From Liolophura sinensis (Eukaryota; Mollusca; Polyplacophora; Chitonida; Chitonidae): a DNA stretch of 64,000 bases. Both the position numbers and the translations under genes were made by a program. Shown here one piece after another: positions 32,290 to 44,887 of the stretch (the first letter of the stretch is position 1; each line of letters begins with the position of its first letter). The stretch covers positions 102,977 to 166,976 of the forward strand of contig NW_027017983.1 in the NCBI RefSeq assembly GCF_032854445.1. Reading direction: 5' to 3'. The notes beneath the pieces were generated by a model. That model saw nothing but the letters and a program-made list of their open reading frames with translations, was not told the origin of the DNA and searched no databases.

Positions 32290-35200
32290 TATTTTATGAC
32301 AATATCGCCAGCGATGCTGTCAAATAAATCATATATAGAGTTGACCGAGTAGAACCTTTGCCGAACATGGGTAAAGTCCACACAGTCAACCAAGATATGT
32401 TTGATGGCATATTGAGCATCACGTCCAACACACTGGGGAGCACTTCTCCGATCTAGGATGCAATTGTGTGTTAGACTTGGTTTCTTGACATTTGACAAGT
32501 ACAGGCATTGTAGCCAATGGCAGGATGAATGGCATGCAGTTTATTGTGGATCTGCAAGTCCCATTCACCCTGCGAAATGCGACGAATATATTTAAGAATA
32601 TTAGACTTCACGTCAGTAAAAGGGATTTTAACCCGAGATACAGGTTTATATAGGGGAACTTTCGCTTCACTGTTCACGACTGTGTTTCCATGGATACCAG
32701 TGTGACTTCGTATCCAACAGAATATAATATCTCTACCTCTTTTCATTAGTTTTCGGTGTTTGGCTATTATCTCAACTATCAATGGATTTTTAAATTTATT
32801 ATTCTGAATCGCCAAAAGACAGGACAGCGAGTCGCTGCATATGACTGCCCTTTGGGCATGCCCAGAGAAAACATATGATTAGACCAGGAGTAAAGCCCTG
32901 GCCTCTGCAGAAAAGATAGAACATGAAGGTGGCAGACGTAGAGTAGTGATCTGCTGCTCTAAGACAGCCGCAGTCGCAACCCTGTCCCCATCCTTTGACA
33001 TGTCAGTATATATAAATTTATAATCCATATAATCAGCCTTGATGTCAGCAAAACTTTGCTGAATTATGAGAGGATTTGTATTTGATTTATTATATTTACG
33101 TAGATCAAATATTAGTTGAGTTTGTGGAAGAAGCCATTGAGGAGACTCCGGAAAAGACACCAGAGGCATATCCTCTAGGTTGATGTTAACTCTCACAATA
33201 TGGTCCCGTATGCGAAGACCAAACGAAGGGATCTTGTTAGGACAATTAGTATATTTGTCTACATATAATGGATTGAAATCAAAGCCGTAAGCAGGGTTTG
33301 TTGGATGAGCTTTAAGTTTTGTAGCATATTGATGGCTCAGTTTTATACGTCGGTTGTATAAAAAAGGCTTATTAGCGACCACGTATAAACTTTCTACTAG
33401 TGAGGTTCTAGAAGCACCAAGGCTTAGCCTCAAAACCTGGTGATGAACTGGATCCAACATTTTAATATACGACTTCCTAGCGGAACCTTATATGATGGAT
33501 CCATAGTCCAATTTAGACCTCACTAGAGAACGATAAAAGTTAAGTAAAACTGATCAGCCAGCACCCCAATCGGTGCTAGACACGACCTTAATTATATCGA
33601 GAGCCTCTAAAAATTTTGTTTCTCCGTCTCATTTTTTGCTTTTAATCTGTTCACCACAAAAATTAAGCTCAAGGTCAAGATGAAGTCTCCGTTTATTACA
33701 AACATGTATACCTACGGTTTTAGACGTTGAAAATCTAAAACCGTTTTCAGTTGCCCATTTCTGCATTTTATTGAGACAAAGCTGCAACTGACGTTCGGTA
33801 TTATTGATATTCTTAGCTCGGTAGTATATAAGGAAATCATCGACGTATAAAGAACCCTCTGTGCCCGATGTTAATGTTTTTGCTAGGCTATTTATTTTGA
33901 CACTGAACAGTGTTGGTGATAAAATGCTGCCCTGGGGTACACCCATTTCCTGGTCATAAGAGTCAGAAAGAGTGCACCCCACCCGGGCCTTAAACTGACG
34001 ATCAGATAATAATTGAGATATAAATATAGATAATCGACCTTTAAGTCCCATATCCGCGTGGTCTTTTAAAATACCATATTTCCATGTGGTGTCGTAGGCT
34101 TTCCCAAGGTCAAAAAATATAGACACCACATGTTCGTTATTGATGAATCCATTGCGAATAAACATTTCAAATCGAACAAGGCGATTCATAGTGGATCTAC
34201 CTTGACGAAAACCGCATTGAATATTAGAAAGTATCTTGATGGTTTCAAGAACCCAAACAAGTCTATCATTAATTATCCCTTCCATAGTCTTACAGACACA
34301 GCTGGTAAGAGCTATGGGACGGTAATTATTTGGATCAGTATGATCCTTACCCGGTTTAGGGACCGGGATGATACGCGCCTCCCTCCATGACGGTGGAAAA
34401 ATTACCAGTTATCCAAATATCATTAAGTATGTCCAAGAGAGTCTCCAGTGGCTCAGGTGGTAAATGTTTCAGAAACTTATAATATACGTTATCAGGACAA
34501 CAGGCTGTATCGTGGGCCTTTTTTAATGCAGTTTTAAGTTCCTCGATATTAAACGGACGATTATAATGTTCTAAATTTTTAAAAGAAAAGGGCAATTTAA
34601 TTTTCTCCTTCCGGTTTTTAATATGTTGGAATTTTTTTAGTTTAATTGTCAGAAGAAGATTTATATGAAATTGTCTCAGCTAATTTATTGACTATATGAG
34701 ATGGAGAGGTTAATATATTATCTCCATCTTTTCAATGCTGGACTTTTGCTTTATTATTTTTGCTCTTGAGTTTCTGAACCATGTTTCAGACCTTACGCGT
34801 AGGTGTTTTTGACATAAAGCCTGAAACAAAGTTCCGCCAACAAGATCGTCTCTTGGACTTGATTAATCGACGAGCTTTAGCTCTAAAATTACGAACCTGG
34901 TTTAATTTATTATTAGTAGGACAATGATTAAATTTTCGTTCTGCCTTTTTCCGGTGCTTTATGGCTTTACGACAGTCATTGTCGTACCAGGGTTTACTTT
35001 TGGATTTTGTATTTGTCGAGGTCTTAAGGATAGTTCTTTCAGCGGCTTCTAAAACAAGCGCATTAAATTTTAACATAGGATCATCTGCTGCATTGAGAGT
35101 CTCTGAGGTGATATCATCCTCACAGAACATCTCAAATGCGATCCAATTTTCACCTAGCTACACGTTCTAAAGAATTAGAAGTGATATGCCCTAAGATTAT

Positions 35201-35842
35201 AGGAAAATGGTGACTACCACAAAGATCGTCATGCACCTTCCAAGAAAAATCCGGGAGAAGTGATGGATCTGTGGTACTGCGGTCGATAGCAGAATGAGCG
35301 CCATTATCCGAATGAAAATAGGTATTGGAACCATCATTGAAATAACACAGTTCTTCGTTAGATAAGAAGTTTTCTACTGTCTTGCCCTTATCATTTATGT
35401 TGTTACTGCCCCATAGGGCGTTATGGGAATTAAAATCTCCCATAAGTATAAAAGGTTTTGGCAACTGTTGTTTTAAATTATGTAACTGCAAAGCTGACAA
35501 AGAAATGTTCGGGGGAATATACACTGAACATGTGATTGTTTCACATAATGAAACACGAACGGCCACAGCCTGAAGCTCTGTATCCAGAGCAACAGGGCTG
35601 TGAATAATATTGTTATTGACGAAGATAGAAGATCCGGTTGCAGCTCGCTCTTCTTCGTTTGAGTAAGTACTGTATAATGAATAATTTTTAAGAGTTATTT
35701 TGTCTTTGTCAGATGTCTTCAGGTGTGTTTCCTGAAGACACAGGGCAATAGAATTTAATGATTGGACAAGCTATGATATTTTAATAAAATTTACTTTCAG
35801 GCCTCGACAATTCCATTGCATAATTTTGTCATATGTCGCCAT
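32290..35842 (-). pseudogene. ORF2 (endonuclease, RT, RNase H) of LINE copy I
   Basis: The endonuclease frame 35566-35150 has FILMGDFNSHNALWGS and DRSTTDPSLLPDFSW, with the SDH motif changed to SHH. The RT frame 34285-33629 is the longest intact piece in the window: INDRLVWVLE, GFRQGRSTMNRLVRFE, FFDLGKAYDTTW, MGVPQGSILSPTLF, SLYVDDFLIYYR with both catalytic aspartates, WATENGFRFSTSKTV. Linker plus RNase H start is in 33460-32879 (YTDMSKDGD, SAEARALLL); RNase H continues in 32815-32471 (IHGNTVVNSEAK, where Asp of the DREAK motif is Asn). Tail: CVGRDAQYAIKHILVDC. At least six frame breaks. Confidence 0.88.
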
Positions 35843-35843
35843 T

Positions 35844-37209
35844 ATGGAAGGAGGCGTATAGGAGATTTTGCTTTATGTTTGGACCGAGGACGACCCTTCT
35901 GTGGAGATCTCCCTGGTTCGGGTGATATATCCATCACACCCGCATCTGATTTTGAAGGAACAACGTCTTGCAACCATCCAAACTTTTAAAAGTTCGGATA
36001 ATATCTTTAGTGGCCTTAGAGGGACGCTCTGAGGGCCACTAGATTTATTAGTTATTTTATTATTATTTTGAGATCGACTTTTGGACATATTTTTGTCACT
36101 TATAGGGCAATTGGGTTCAGCTGGTTTACCAGTGACGATCAGATAATAATTGAGATATAACTATATAATTTCTATACTATTTACTGTTTTTATTTGTTCT
36201 TTTGAAGGAGTTTGAGTTCAGCAAGAATTAAATGAAGGTTGAGTCGGAAGTTGCACAGAAACATAACTAGGCTTGTCGTTTCCAATGGACCAAGTCCAGG
36301 AGGTTTGAGTAGACACAGTTGCTACTCGCTTGACCACATTGGCAAACCAAGTCGGTACAGAAGTATTAGAAAGTGAGGCTAATTTCCGGACGTCGAGATA
36401 GGAGATATTGTTTTTAATTTTAAAGTTGATAATTTGTTTTTCCTTAAGGAAAAGCGGACAGTCCCTTGAGGAGGCCATGTGATCTCCACTGCAGTTGCAA
36501 CACTTAACTGTGTTGCTGCAGTCGAAACCATCATGCCCTTCACTGCCGCATCTGAAGCAAATGAGTTTGTTCTTACATTGTCCCTTTCCATGACCAAATC
36601 TTTGGCAATCAAAACAACGTGTATGATTGGGGATATATAAATCGACATTAACCCTCTACGGGCCATTGTGGGTATGAGACGGAAGGGAGGTAGTGTTAAA
36701 GGTAAGCATGTATGTATTAAGTTTGAAGAGGTTACCAGATTTCTTCGTAATGAAGCGTTTCACTCTGGTAACGCCCTGTGAATTTAGTTCTTGGCAAATT
36801 TCTTCCTCAGTCAGGTGAGTTATATCACCATCCCTGTCACGAATGATTCCCTGACAGCTGTTCAGGGAATGGTGAGGGGACGTGAAAACAGATATGTCAG
36901 AAACTTTAATTTAAGGGAATTTTTTGACTTGTTGCAATGCAATGAGAATGTCTCCGGATCTAAGTCTTTTAACGTTTTTTAGAGTTCCAGCTGCGCCCTA
37001 AAGAGCCGTTTGCAGAAGAAACGGATAAATTTTTGAAGCCGGCTTTTGTTTACTCTTAGTTGAGAGAACAACGAAAGCCGGCCAACTGCTCTGTTCATTA
37101 TCCAGTTAGTCAGACAACTTCCTGTTTTTGTCAGCACTTGAAGACGAAGCCTGCTGAGAGGAAGATCTATTGGATATATTAAAACATTTGAAGAAAATTG
37201 TACGGCAGA
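35844..37209 (-). pseudogene. ORF1 of LINE copy I
   Basis: The start codon position (where copy L has ATG) reads ATA, near 37209. The knuckle region on 36666-36379 is split between frames; the third knuckle (CCNCSGDHMASSRDCP-like) is at ~36520-36470. The Ser/Pro-rich C-terminus lies at about 36010-35850, followed by the UAAUG overlap (35844-35840). Frameshifts at ~36480-36600 and ~36120 inactivate it. Confidence 0.78.
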
Positions 37210-39806
37210 TATGGTATGTATATATAAATTTCACCCCATATGTTCCCCACCCACCACGGAGTGCCAGCAAGGGCGATGCCTGAACCTGGGAATACCCAGC
37301 AGGAAAGACACCAAGGATTCCATATGAGGTATACTCGAACAGATTCATTTATACCCAAGGTTAAATTCAATCTACTCGATGAGCCACTGCCTCAAAGCGT
37401 AGTCTCGCAAACGATATTTCAGAAATAACATTTGTTCACTAAACGATGTGCTGTTATAGAGGCAATTGGGACCACGCAGAAGCAAGACATGACCAAGCCG
37501 ATTGATCGGACCGGGCCCATCCGACCTCCCGTCTCTCCCCAAGTAAGGGCCAAAGTGACGTGTTGGGCGTAAGGATCTCGCAAGACAAACGCGCCCTCAG
37601 CTACCAGGATCCCGTCCTTGTAGATTACGGGTCTCAACCCACGGCAAACAGGTCGCTTCCCGATTGCCTCTCACACAACCGGGAAGATGTGAGCCTATTA
37701 TATTCACCGGGCTCACACAGGGGAGCTCTAGGTTAGTCGACTTTTATGACAAGCCTGCCTAGAGGGCTGAGGTCCTATTCTTATCACCCCGGAAACCCCA
37801 CGGGGGCAGCTGTCAGATAATAATTCGTTACAGGGATGGTGACATAATTGACATAACAGAGGAAGAAATCTGTAGAGAACTAAATTCACAGGGTGTTACC
37901 ACAGTTAAACGCTTCACTACTTTAAGGATGTTACCAGATTTCGTAAATACTTACCTGTTGACCTTTAACACTACCTCCCTTCCGTCGTTTATCTACATTA
38001 GGCCGTGTAAGGTTAATGTGAATTTATATATCACTAATCCCACACGCTGTTTCAATCGTTAAAAAGTTGGTCACGGAAAGGAAACCTGGTTCTATTCCTG
38101 TTCAACTTTTGGCTCAACTTTAATTCTTCCTCCACCCAGACTACTTCAACACAACAAATAAAACCAATAAAAAGTACAAAACCTGATAAACCCGAACTCC
38201 ATCGCCTTAAAAAATGAGAAAAATCAGTCCGGCAACAAACTCAATAATAATAATAATACAACTAATAAATCTAGTGGCCCCACAGAGCGTCCCTCTAAGG
38301 CCACTAGGGATCCTATTTAAACCTTTAATACGTTTGGGTCGTTGGAGGACGTTGATCCTTCAACATTACATGCGGATGTGATCGATACATCATACGCACC
38401 AGAGAGGCGTTCCAGCCGATCTCCAAGTAAGTGTCGTCCTCGGTGCAAACTTCAAGAAAAATCTCCTATACGTCTCCTTCCATAATGTTTGTATACGACA
38501 AAATTATACAGTGGAATTGTCGAGGTCTTCAGGTAAATTTCATTGAAATAACACAGCTAGTTCAGCCATATTTCCTGGAGACATCAGACAAAGATAAAAC
38601 AACTCATAAAAGTTATCCATTACATAGTACTTATTCAAAAAAGAGAAGAGCGAGCTGCAGGCGGTTTTTCTGTCCTAATCATTAACAATATTATTCAAAG
38701 CCCTCTTGTTCTTTATACTGAACTTTAGGCTGTGGCCATCTGTGTTTCATTGTCAGAAACAAGCACATTATGTTCAGTGTATATTCCTCCGGACATTTCT
38801 TTGTCCGCTTCGCAGTTACGTAATTTAATACAACAGTTAACTTCCATAACCCTCTATGGGGCAGTAAAAACATGAATAATAAGGGCAAGATAGTGGAAGA
38901 CTTCTTATCTAAGGAGGAACTGTGTTGTTTCAATGATGGCTCTAATACAAATTTACATCTGGGCAATGGCACTCATTCTGCTTTCGATCTCACTATCACA
39001 AATCAATCACTTCTTGATTTTTCTTAGAAGGTGCATGACGATCTTTATGGTAGTGACCATTTCCTACTTCTTTGAACGTGTCACTGAGTGAAAGTTGGAT
39101 AAAGCAGACAGGATCGCACATGAGATGTTCTGTGAGACTTACATCACTCCAGAGAATCTGAATGCAGCAGATGATCCTATATAAAAATTTCATGAGCTTG
39201 TATTATGAGCTGCCGATAGACCTATCCGTAAGGCCTCGGCAAATCCAAATCCAAAAGTAAACCCTGGTACGACAATAACCGTCGTACTGTCGTTAAGCTA
39301 TAAGGGGTAAAAAGGCTGAACGCAAATTCTGTCATTGTCCTACTAATAATAATTTAAACCAATATCGTACTTTTAGAGGTAAAGCTCGTCGAATATTTAA
39401 GTCCAAGAGACGATCTTGTTGGCAGAACTTTGTTTCGGGCTTTACGTCAAAAACACCTATGCGTATGGTCTGGAACATTATTCAGAAACTTAACGGCAAA
39501 AATAATTAAGCGAAAGTTCAGCATTTGAAAGATGGATATTATATATTAACCTTCCAACCAGATATAGCAAATAAACCAGCTGAAACAAATTCCAAGAAAT
39601 TGTCTTTTGAGAATTATACTTCTGAATTCAAACATATTAAAAACCAGGTGGAGAAAATAAAATTGCCCTTTTCTTCTAAAATTTAAAACATTCAATAAGA
39701 TTATATTCGTCCTTTTAAAATCGCGGAACTAAAAACTCTGTGTGGTCCTGATAACGTATATTAGAACTTTCTGAATCATTTACCGCCTGAGCCACTGGAG
39801 ACTCTC

Positions 39807-40509
39807 TTGGACTTACTTGATGATATTAGGATAACTTGTAATTTTCCACCCTCATGGAGAGAGGCGTGTATTATTTCGGTTCCCAAACCTGGTAAGGATC
39901 ACAATGATCCATCTTATTACCGTCCCATAGCTCTTACCAGCTGTGTCTGTAAGACTATAGAAGGGATGATTAATGATAGACTTGTTTGGTTTTCAGAAAC
40001 AATTTAATATCTAATATGGTGTGGTTTCGTCAAGGTAGATCTACTTTGGATCACCTTCTTCGCTTCAAAACCTGTATGCGTAATGGTGTTATCAATAATG
40101 AACATGTGGTGTCCATATTTTTCGAACTTGAAAAGGCCTACGCTACCAAATGGAAATATGGTATTTTAAAACACCTTGATGATATGAGCCTTAAAGGCCA
40201 ATATTCACATCAGAATTTTAACTGATCGTCAGTTTTAAGGTACGGATGTTGTTCACTCTTTCCAACTCTCACGACCAGGAAATGGATGTTCCTCAGGGTT
40301 GTATATTATCGCCAACATTGTTTAGCATAACAATAAATAGCTTCAAAAAAACATTAACATGTGACACAAGGGGCTCTTCATACGTGGATGATTTACTTAT
40401 ATTCTGCCGAGCTGAAAATGTGAATAACATGGAACGTCAGTTGCAGCTTTTTCTCTGTGAGATCGAGAAATATGCAACTGAAAGTGGTTTTAAAATTTTC
40501 AATGTTTAA
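39807..40509 (+). pseudogene. Reverse transcriptase of LINE copy J
   Basis: Three adjoining frames: 39807-40007 (EACIISVPKPGKDHNDPSYYRP, LTSCVCKTIEGMINDRL), 39986-40225 (FRQGRSTLDHLLRF, FFELEKAYATKW) and 40246-40509 (MDVPQGCILSPTLFSITINS, SSYVDDLLIFCRAENVNNMERQL). Both catalytic aspartates of YVDD survive, but the FDLEKAYD aspartate is Glu and Ala. Frameshifts at about 39990 and 40230. Confidence 0.87.
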
Positions 40510-40929
40510 AAGCGTCGGTATGGATTTTTGTAATAAACGGAAATTTCATCTTGACCCCAAGCTTAATTTTGTGGTGAAGAGGTTAAAATTGTTGGAGAGC
40601 AAAAATTTTTAGGTATTATATTTGATAGTAAGCTATCTTTTATACCTCATAAAAATGCTTGAAGCTAAACGTACAAAGGCTTTCGATATGATTTAGATCG
40701 TCTCTAGCACCGGTTAGGGTGCTGACCGATCAGTTTTACTTTACTTATATCGTTCTATGGGGAGGTCTATATTGGACTATGGGTCCATAATTTACGGTTC
40801 CGCTAGGAAGTCGTATCTTAAAATGTTGGATCCAGTTCATCACCAGGTTTTGAGGCTAAGCCTTGGTGCTTCTAGAACCTCACCAGTAGAAAGTTTATAC
40901 GTGGAGGCTAATGAGTCTCCACGTATAAA

Positions 40930-41195
40930 TTCATGGACTACGAATTTGAACTTTGATGTGGAATTCATGCCTGGAGTATCCACTGTCGGCCCGGCATCAT
41001 TGAAAACTGATGACCGCTTCTCTCTTGTGTGTTACCGGCTTTATTTCTTATTTCTATAATTTTTTACATCCCTGTTTCCTTGGGAGCTAGTGTTAAACGT
41101 TGTTTTGGAAATGGATCTTACGATTATCGACTTGGAACGCCCTTTACGGACTACGGATGGATATGAATGTCGGACATGACGTTTATATTCTTTAT
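40930..41195 (+). repeat. Unclassified interspersed repeat, family R2b copy 2
   Basis: Inserted in the linker of LINE copy J, interrupting the sequence between the VEANE block and the cgacgtataaaact block. It matches 5392-5655 over ~260 bp with scattered substitutions and small indels. No target duplication is obvious. The insertion shows that this is a mobile sequence. Confidence 0.72.
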
Positions 41196-42225
41196 ATAAG
41201 CGACATGTAAAACTGAGCCTTCAGTATGCTACAAAGCTTAAAGCTCACCCAACTTACCCTGCCTACGACTGTGTTTTTAATCCAGCATATGTAGGTAAAG
41301 TTAATAAATGTTGCAATGTTCGATCGGTTTTCGTATACGGAACCATATTGTTGAAGCTAACATCAAGCTGGAGGATATAGCTACAGTGTCTTTTCTGGAG
41401 TCACCTCCCTGGCTTCTTCCACAACCTAGACTGATATTTCATCTAGGTAAATATGATAAATCCAATACAAACCCCTTATAATTCAGTAAAGATTTGCTGG
41501 AGTTAAGGCTATTTATCCGGATTTCAAATTTATATACACTGACGGGTCAAAGGATGGGGACAAGGTTGCGGCTGCGGGTGTCTAAGAACAACGGGTCTCT
41601 TCTCTTCGTCTTCCACCTTTATCTTTTATCTTTTCCGCAGAGGCCAGTGCTATAGTTCACGCCCAGAGGGTAGTGATATGCAGCGCCTGGCTGTCTTATC
41701 TTTTGGCAGTTCAGAATTATAAATTCCAAAATGCATTAATTCTTGATATAATAGCCAAAACTAATTAAAAGATAAAAAAAATTAAACATATTATATTCTG
41801 TTGGACTTGGTATCCATGGAAACACAGTGAGGGACAAGGAAGCGAAAGCTGCCCAATATAAATCTGTATCTCGGGTTAAAATCCCGTACACTGACAAAGA
41901 CAAATATTCTAAAATATATTCATCGACTTTGGCAGGGTGAATGGGACTTCCAGGTCCATAATAAGCTGCATTCCATTTATCCTGTCATTGTCGTCAATTC
42001 CTATACTTGTGGAATGTCTCGTAGAGATCAAGTGGTTTTAACGAGGTGTCGTATTGGGCATTCTCGTCTAGCACACAATTTCATACTAGATGTGAGAAGT
42101 GCTCCCGAGTGTGTTGGATGGGATATCCAATATGGCATCAAACATATTCTGGTTGATTGTGTTGATTTTAGCCATGTTCGGCAACTCAACTCGATATATG
42201 ATTTATTTGACAGCATCACTGGCGA

Positions 42226-43051
42226 TGGAACTAGATTTGTCGTTTCCAGTGGGCTAAGTCAATGCAGTTTGGGTAGCAACAGATTTTATTCGCTTGAGCA
42301 CTTTGGCAAATGAAATCTGCACTGAATTATTAGAGGTTCAGTCTAATTTGCGGGCCTTCTGAATAGATGTATTGCTTTCTTTAACGAAACTTGGACAGTC
42401 CCTAGAGAAGGCCATGTGATCCCCACCGCAATTGCAGAACTGAACTCTGCTGCTACAGTCGAAATCATCATGACCTTTACTGCCGCATCGGAAATAAACC
42501 AGTTTATTTTTACACTGGCCCTTGCCGTAACCCAATATTTGGTAAGTGAAGAAACGTGTCAGGTTGGGTATGTATAAATCCACATTAACCCTATACGGGA
42601 CAATGTAGATATACCATGGAAAGACGGTAGTGCTGAAGGTCAAAAGGTGTGTATTTAGTTTAAGGATGTTTTTCAGATTTCTTCCTAGTGCAGCGTTTCA
42701 CTCTGGTAACACCCTGTTTTTTTCAATTCTGAGCATACTTCCTCTTCAGATAACTCAATAATATCACCATCCCCTTCACGAATTATTCCTTGACAAGCTG
42801 TCCAGGGAATTGTGCGGGGATGCGAAAACAGGTCTATTGGAAATTTTATTTAATTTCAATAAATTGTTTGAATGTTGTTTCCAAAAACATTCAATGAGAA
42901 GGAACGGGATGAATTTTGGAGGCCTTCTATTGTTCAATCTTAGCTGACAGAACAATGATAGCCTGCCAACTGTTCTGTCCATTATCAAGTGAGTAGGATA
43001 AAACTCTTTTTATCAGCTGAATTTGGGGATACCCAGCAGGAAAGACACCAA
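42226..43051 (-). mobile_element. Inverted ORF1/5'UTR piece of a Nimb-like LINE
   Basis: On the minus strand: end of 5'UTR (ATACCCAGCAGGAAAGACACC complement near 43050), ORF1 N-terminus, then the knuckle frame 42643-42338 (FFTYQILGYGKGQCKN with two Cys-to-Tyr-type losses, CGSKGHDDFDC, CNCGGDHMAFSRDCP). It ends at 42226. Together with 43052-44096 (plus) it occupies one interruption of copy J. Confidence 0.82.
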
Positions 43052-44096
43052 GCATAAAGCTAGATGAGATAGCTCCAGTGCCTTCTCTGGAGTCTTCTCC
43101 CTGGCTTCTTCCACAAGCTAAATTATTATTTTATCTGCGTAAACATAACAAATTAGATACAAATCCTCTTATAATTCAGCAAAGATTTAATGAAATTAAG
43201 GCTAATTTCCCAAATTATAAATTTATATATGCTGATGGGTCAAAAATGGGGATAGAGTTGCCTCTGTGACAGTGTTAGAACAGCGGGTCCCTTCTCTTCG
43301 TGTTTTGTCTTCCTCTTCCAACTTTTCTGCCGAGGATGGGGTTATTCTCCTGCCCTTATCACTGTGATGGGTGGTGATATGTAGAGGATGATAAATTTAA
43401 GAATCCATTGATACTTAAAATTTTAGCCTTACATACAAAACTAATAATAAGAGGAGCATGTTTTATATTCTGTTAGATATCCAGTCACACCGGTATCCAC
43501 GGAAACAGTCGTAGACGGGAAGGCGAAAGCTGCCGTACATAAACATGTATGTAAAAGTTTACATTTAATATTCTTAAACATATTCGTCGCCTTTGGCAGA
43601 GTGAATGAATTAACAGGTGTATATTAAACTGCACGCTATTTACTCTGTCATTGGTTATTATTCTTATTCTCATGGTATGTCACGAGACCAAGTAGTTTAA
43701 ACGAGGTGCTTTATTGAGCTTTCTCGTTTAACACACAGTATAATTCTCGATAGGAGCACTGCTCCCGAGTGTGTTGGATGCTATGCTTAATGCGGCGTGA
43801 AACCTATCTTAGTTGACTGTGTAAACTTTCCTAATGTTCGGCAAAAGTCATACCCGGCCGACTCTATGCTCGATTTATTTGACAGCATTTATGGCGATGC
43901 TGTTATTGAATATGTCAACGTCATTGACCAGTATCACAGAATATAATTCGTATTTATTATGTACACAATATTCCAGAAAAAAACATGTTATCCTTATCAC
44001 ATGGAAAACCATTCACCGGCTTCAGTTTTAAACTTGTTCCTACCAGAATATGGCTGCGAAAATGCCGATACAGCGGTAAGCCATAATCATTCATTG
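43052..44096 (+). mobile_element. Nimb-like LINE 3' part (linker, RNase H, 3'UTR) adjoining the inverted ORF1 piece
   Basis: Plus-strand linker end (SSPWLLPQAKLLF, 43100) and RNase H start (NYKFIYADGSKMG in the frame 43078-43269), then broken RNase H and tail to ~43950, 3'UTR, and a short 3' end AATCATTCATTG at 44096. Parts of RNase H are deleted around 43370-43400. The 3'UTR is also shortened. Confidence 0.85.
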
Positions 44097-44320
44097 GTTG
44101 ATTTAAATATTTAAAGGCCATTAACCGATATAATAAAGTATAGTTTTTGGTGATCTATACAGATAAATCCCGTATACATACAATTTTTAGATGATAGTTA
44201 AGACTCGAAATACATAACGTATTTATAATATAAGGGTTGGTTCTTCTTAACTGTTTTTAATATGTTGACCTGCTTTTTTTTACATTTCATGTTTTCATTC
44301 CATTGAATACCATTAACTTA
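44097..44320 (+). mobile_element. 3'UTR of LINE copy J, resumed after the composite insertion
   Basis: Begins with the sequence expected directly after the break at 42225 (TTGATTTAAATATTTAAAGGCC, corresponding to the end of ORF2), then AT-rich 3'UTR with the GTTCTTCTTAACTGTTTTTAA block. The last ~80 bp with the hairpin and ATTC tail are missing. Confidence 0.72.
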
Positions 44321-44328
44321 CTCCTGTT

Positions 44329-44790
44329 TTAAACTGCATTTATTTTAACAACCTGGCAACTGTTTAAAGAATTGTGGTGTAAAACGAAAACAGGGATGTC
44401 AGTTATCTCAGTAATGGCCATCAGGTTCATGGCATGTTTTCTCCGTTTTAATTTCTTTTCCCTCTCGAGAGCAGGTTGGATTGCCTTGCACGAGGTGAAG
44501 CGCTTGATTTTGAATGCGGCTTGATCCGGGTCCTTTGCTGCGATTAATAAGAAAGCAGTGTTCCGGTATAAAGTCAAGATTATTCAGTACTTCGTTTTTT
44601 GTGTGTTTTAACCAGCGCCTGACGCCGACTGAGAAGTCCTGTCGAAAGACAAATTAGGGCCGGAGTGGAATGCCACTGGGATTCCACCTACGAGCCTATC
44701 ATATTCACCGAAGCCTCACGAGAGAGAGCTCTAGGTTAGCTGCCTTTTACGAAAAGCTTGTCTAGAAAGCGGAGGTCTTATTGTTTTCAT
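44329..44790 (-). mobile_element. Divergent LINE ORF1 N-terminal piece and 5'UTR scrap
   Basis: The minus-strand frame 44577-44329 contains ITDIPVFVLHHNSLNSCQ, matching the ORF1 N-terminal domain of the other copies (SDIPVFTSPQNSLNSCRG in copy L), but the upstream part (AAFKIKRFTSCKAI) differs strongly, suggesting another subfamily. At 44640-44790 the 5'UTR hairpin module appears (AGCTCTAGGTTAGCTGCC near 44728). This lies ~100 bp downstream of the GPCR exon donor. Confidence 0.62.
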
Positions 44791-44887
44791 CCAGGAGGCC
44801 ACAGTATGGGTGATATTTTGAAACCATATTCGTTTCAGTCATTGCTAAGAGCAACCCTGTTAAAACAACAGAAAGTATGTCACTTAC

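Larger units (their letters stand above)
32003..37806 (-). mobile_element. Nimb-like LINE copy I, essentially full length, no matching target duplication
   Basis: Both termini are present on the minus strand: (ATTC)n 3' tail at 32003 and 5' end CCCCCGTGGGG at 37806. In between: 3'UTR (to ~32280), RNase H and tail (about 33030-32290), linker (33460-33040), RT (about 34600-33600), EN-RT spacer, endonuclease (about 35840-35150), ORF1 (about 37200-35844), 5'UTR (37806-37210). The left flank is the endonuclease of copy H and the right flank is ORF1 of copy J, and the flanks share no duplication. It resembles copy L closely, including odd residues in RNase H and endonuclease. Confidence 0.9.
37807..42225 (+). 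mobile_element. Nimb-like LINE copy J (ORF1 to RNase H), continues at 44097
   Basis: It starts inside ORF1 (CAGCTGTCAG) right at the 5' end of copy I. ORF1 has lost knuckles 2 and 3 (deletion near 38100). UAAUG at 38483-38487. The endonuclease runs 38487-39150 with intact SDH (GSDHF-type at ~39050), then spacer, RT (39650-40760; SSYVDDLLIFCR at ~40378-40412), linker with repeat R2b inserted (40930-41195), and RNase H (41520-42225). It breaks in the tail at ...ITGDG and resumes at 44097-44320 with the matching 3'UTR, the gap being a composite insertion. Confidence 0.88.
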
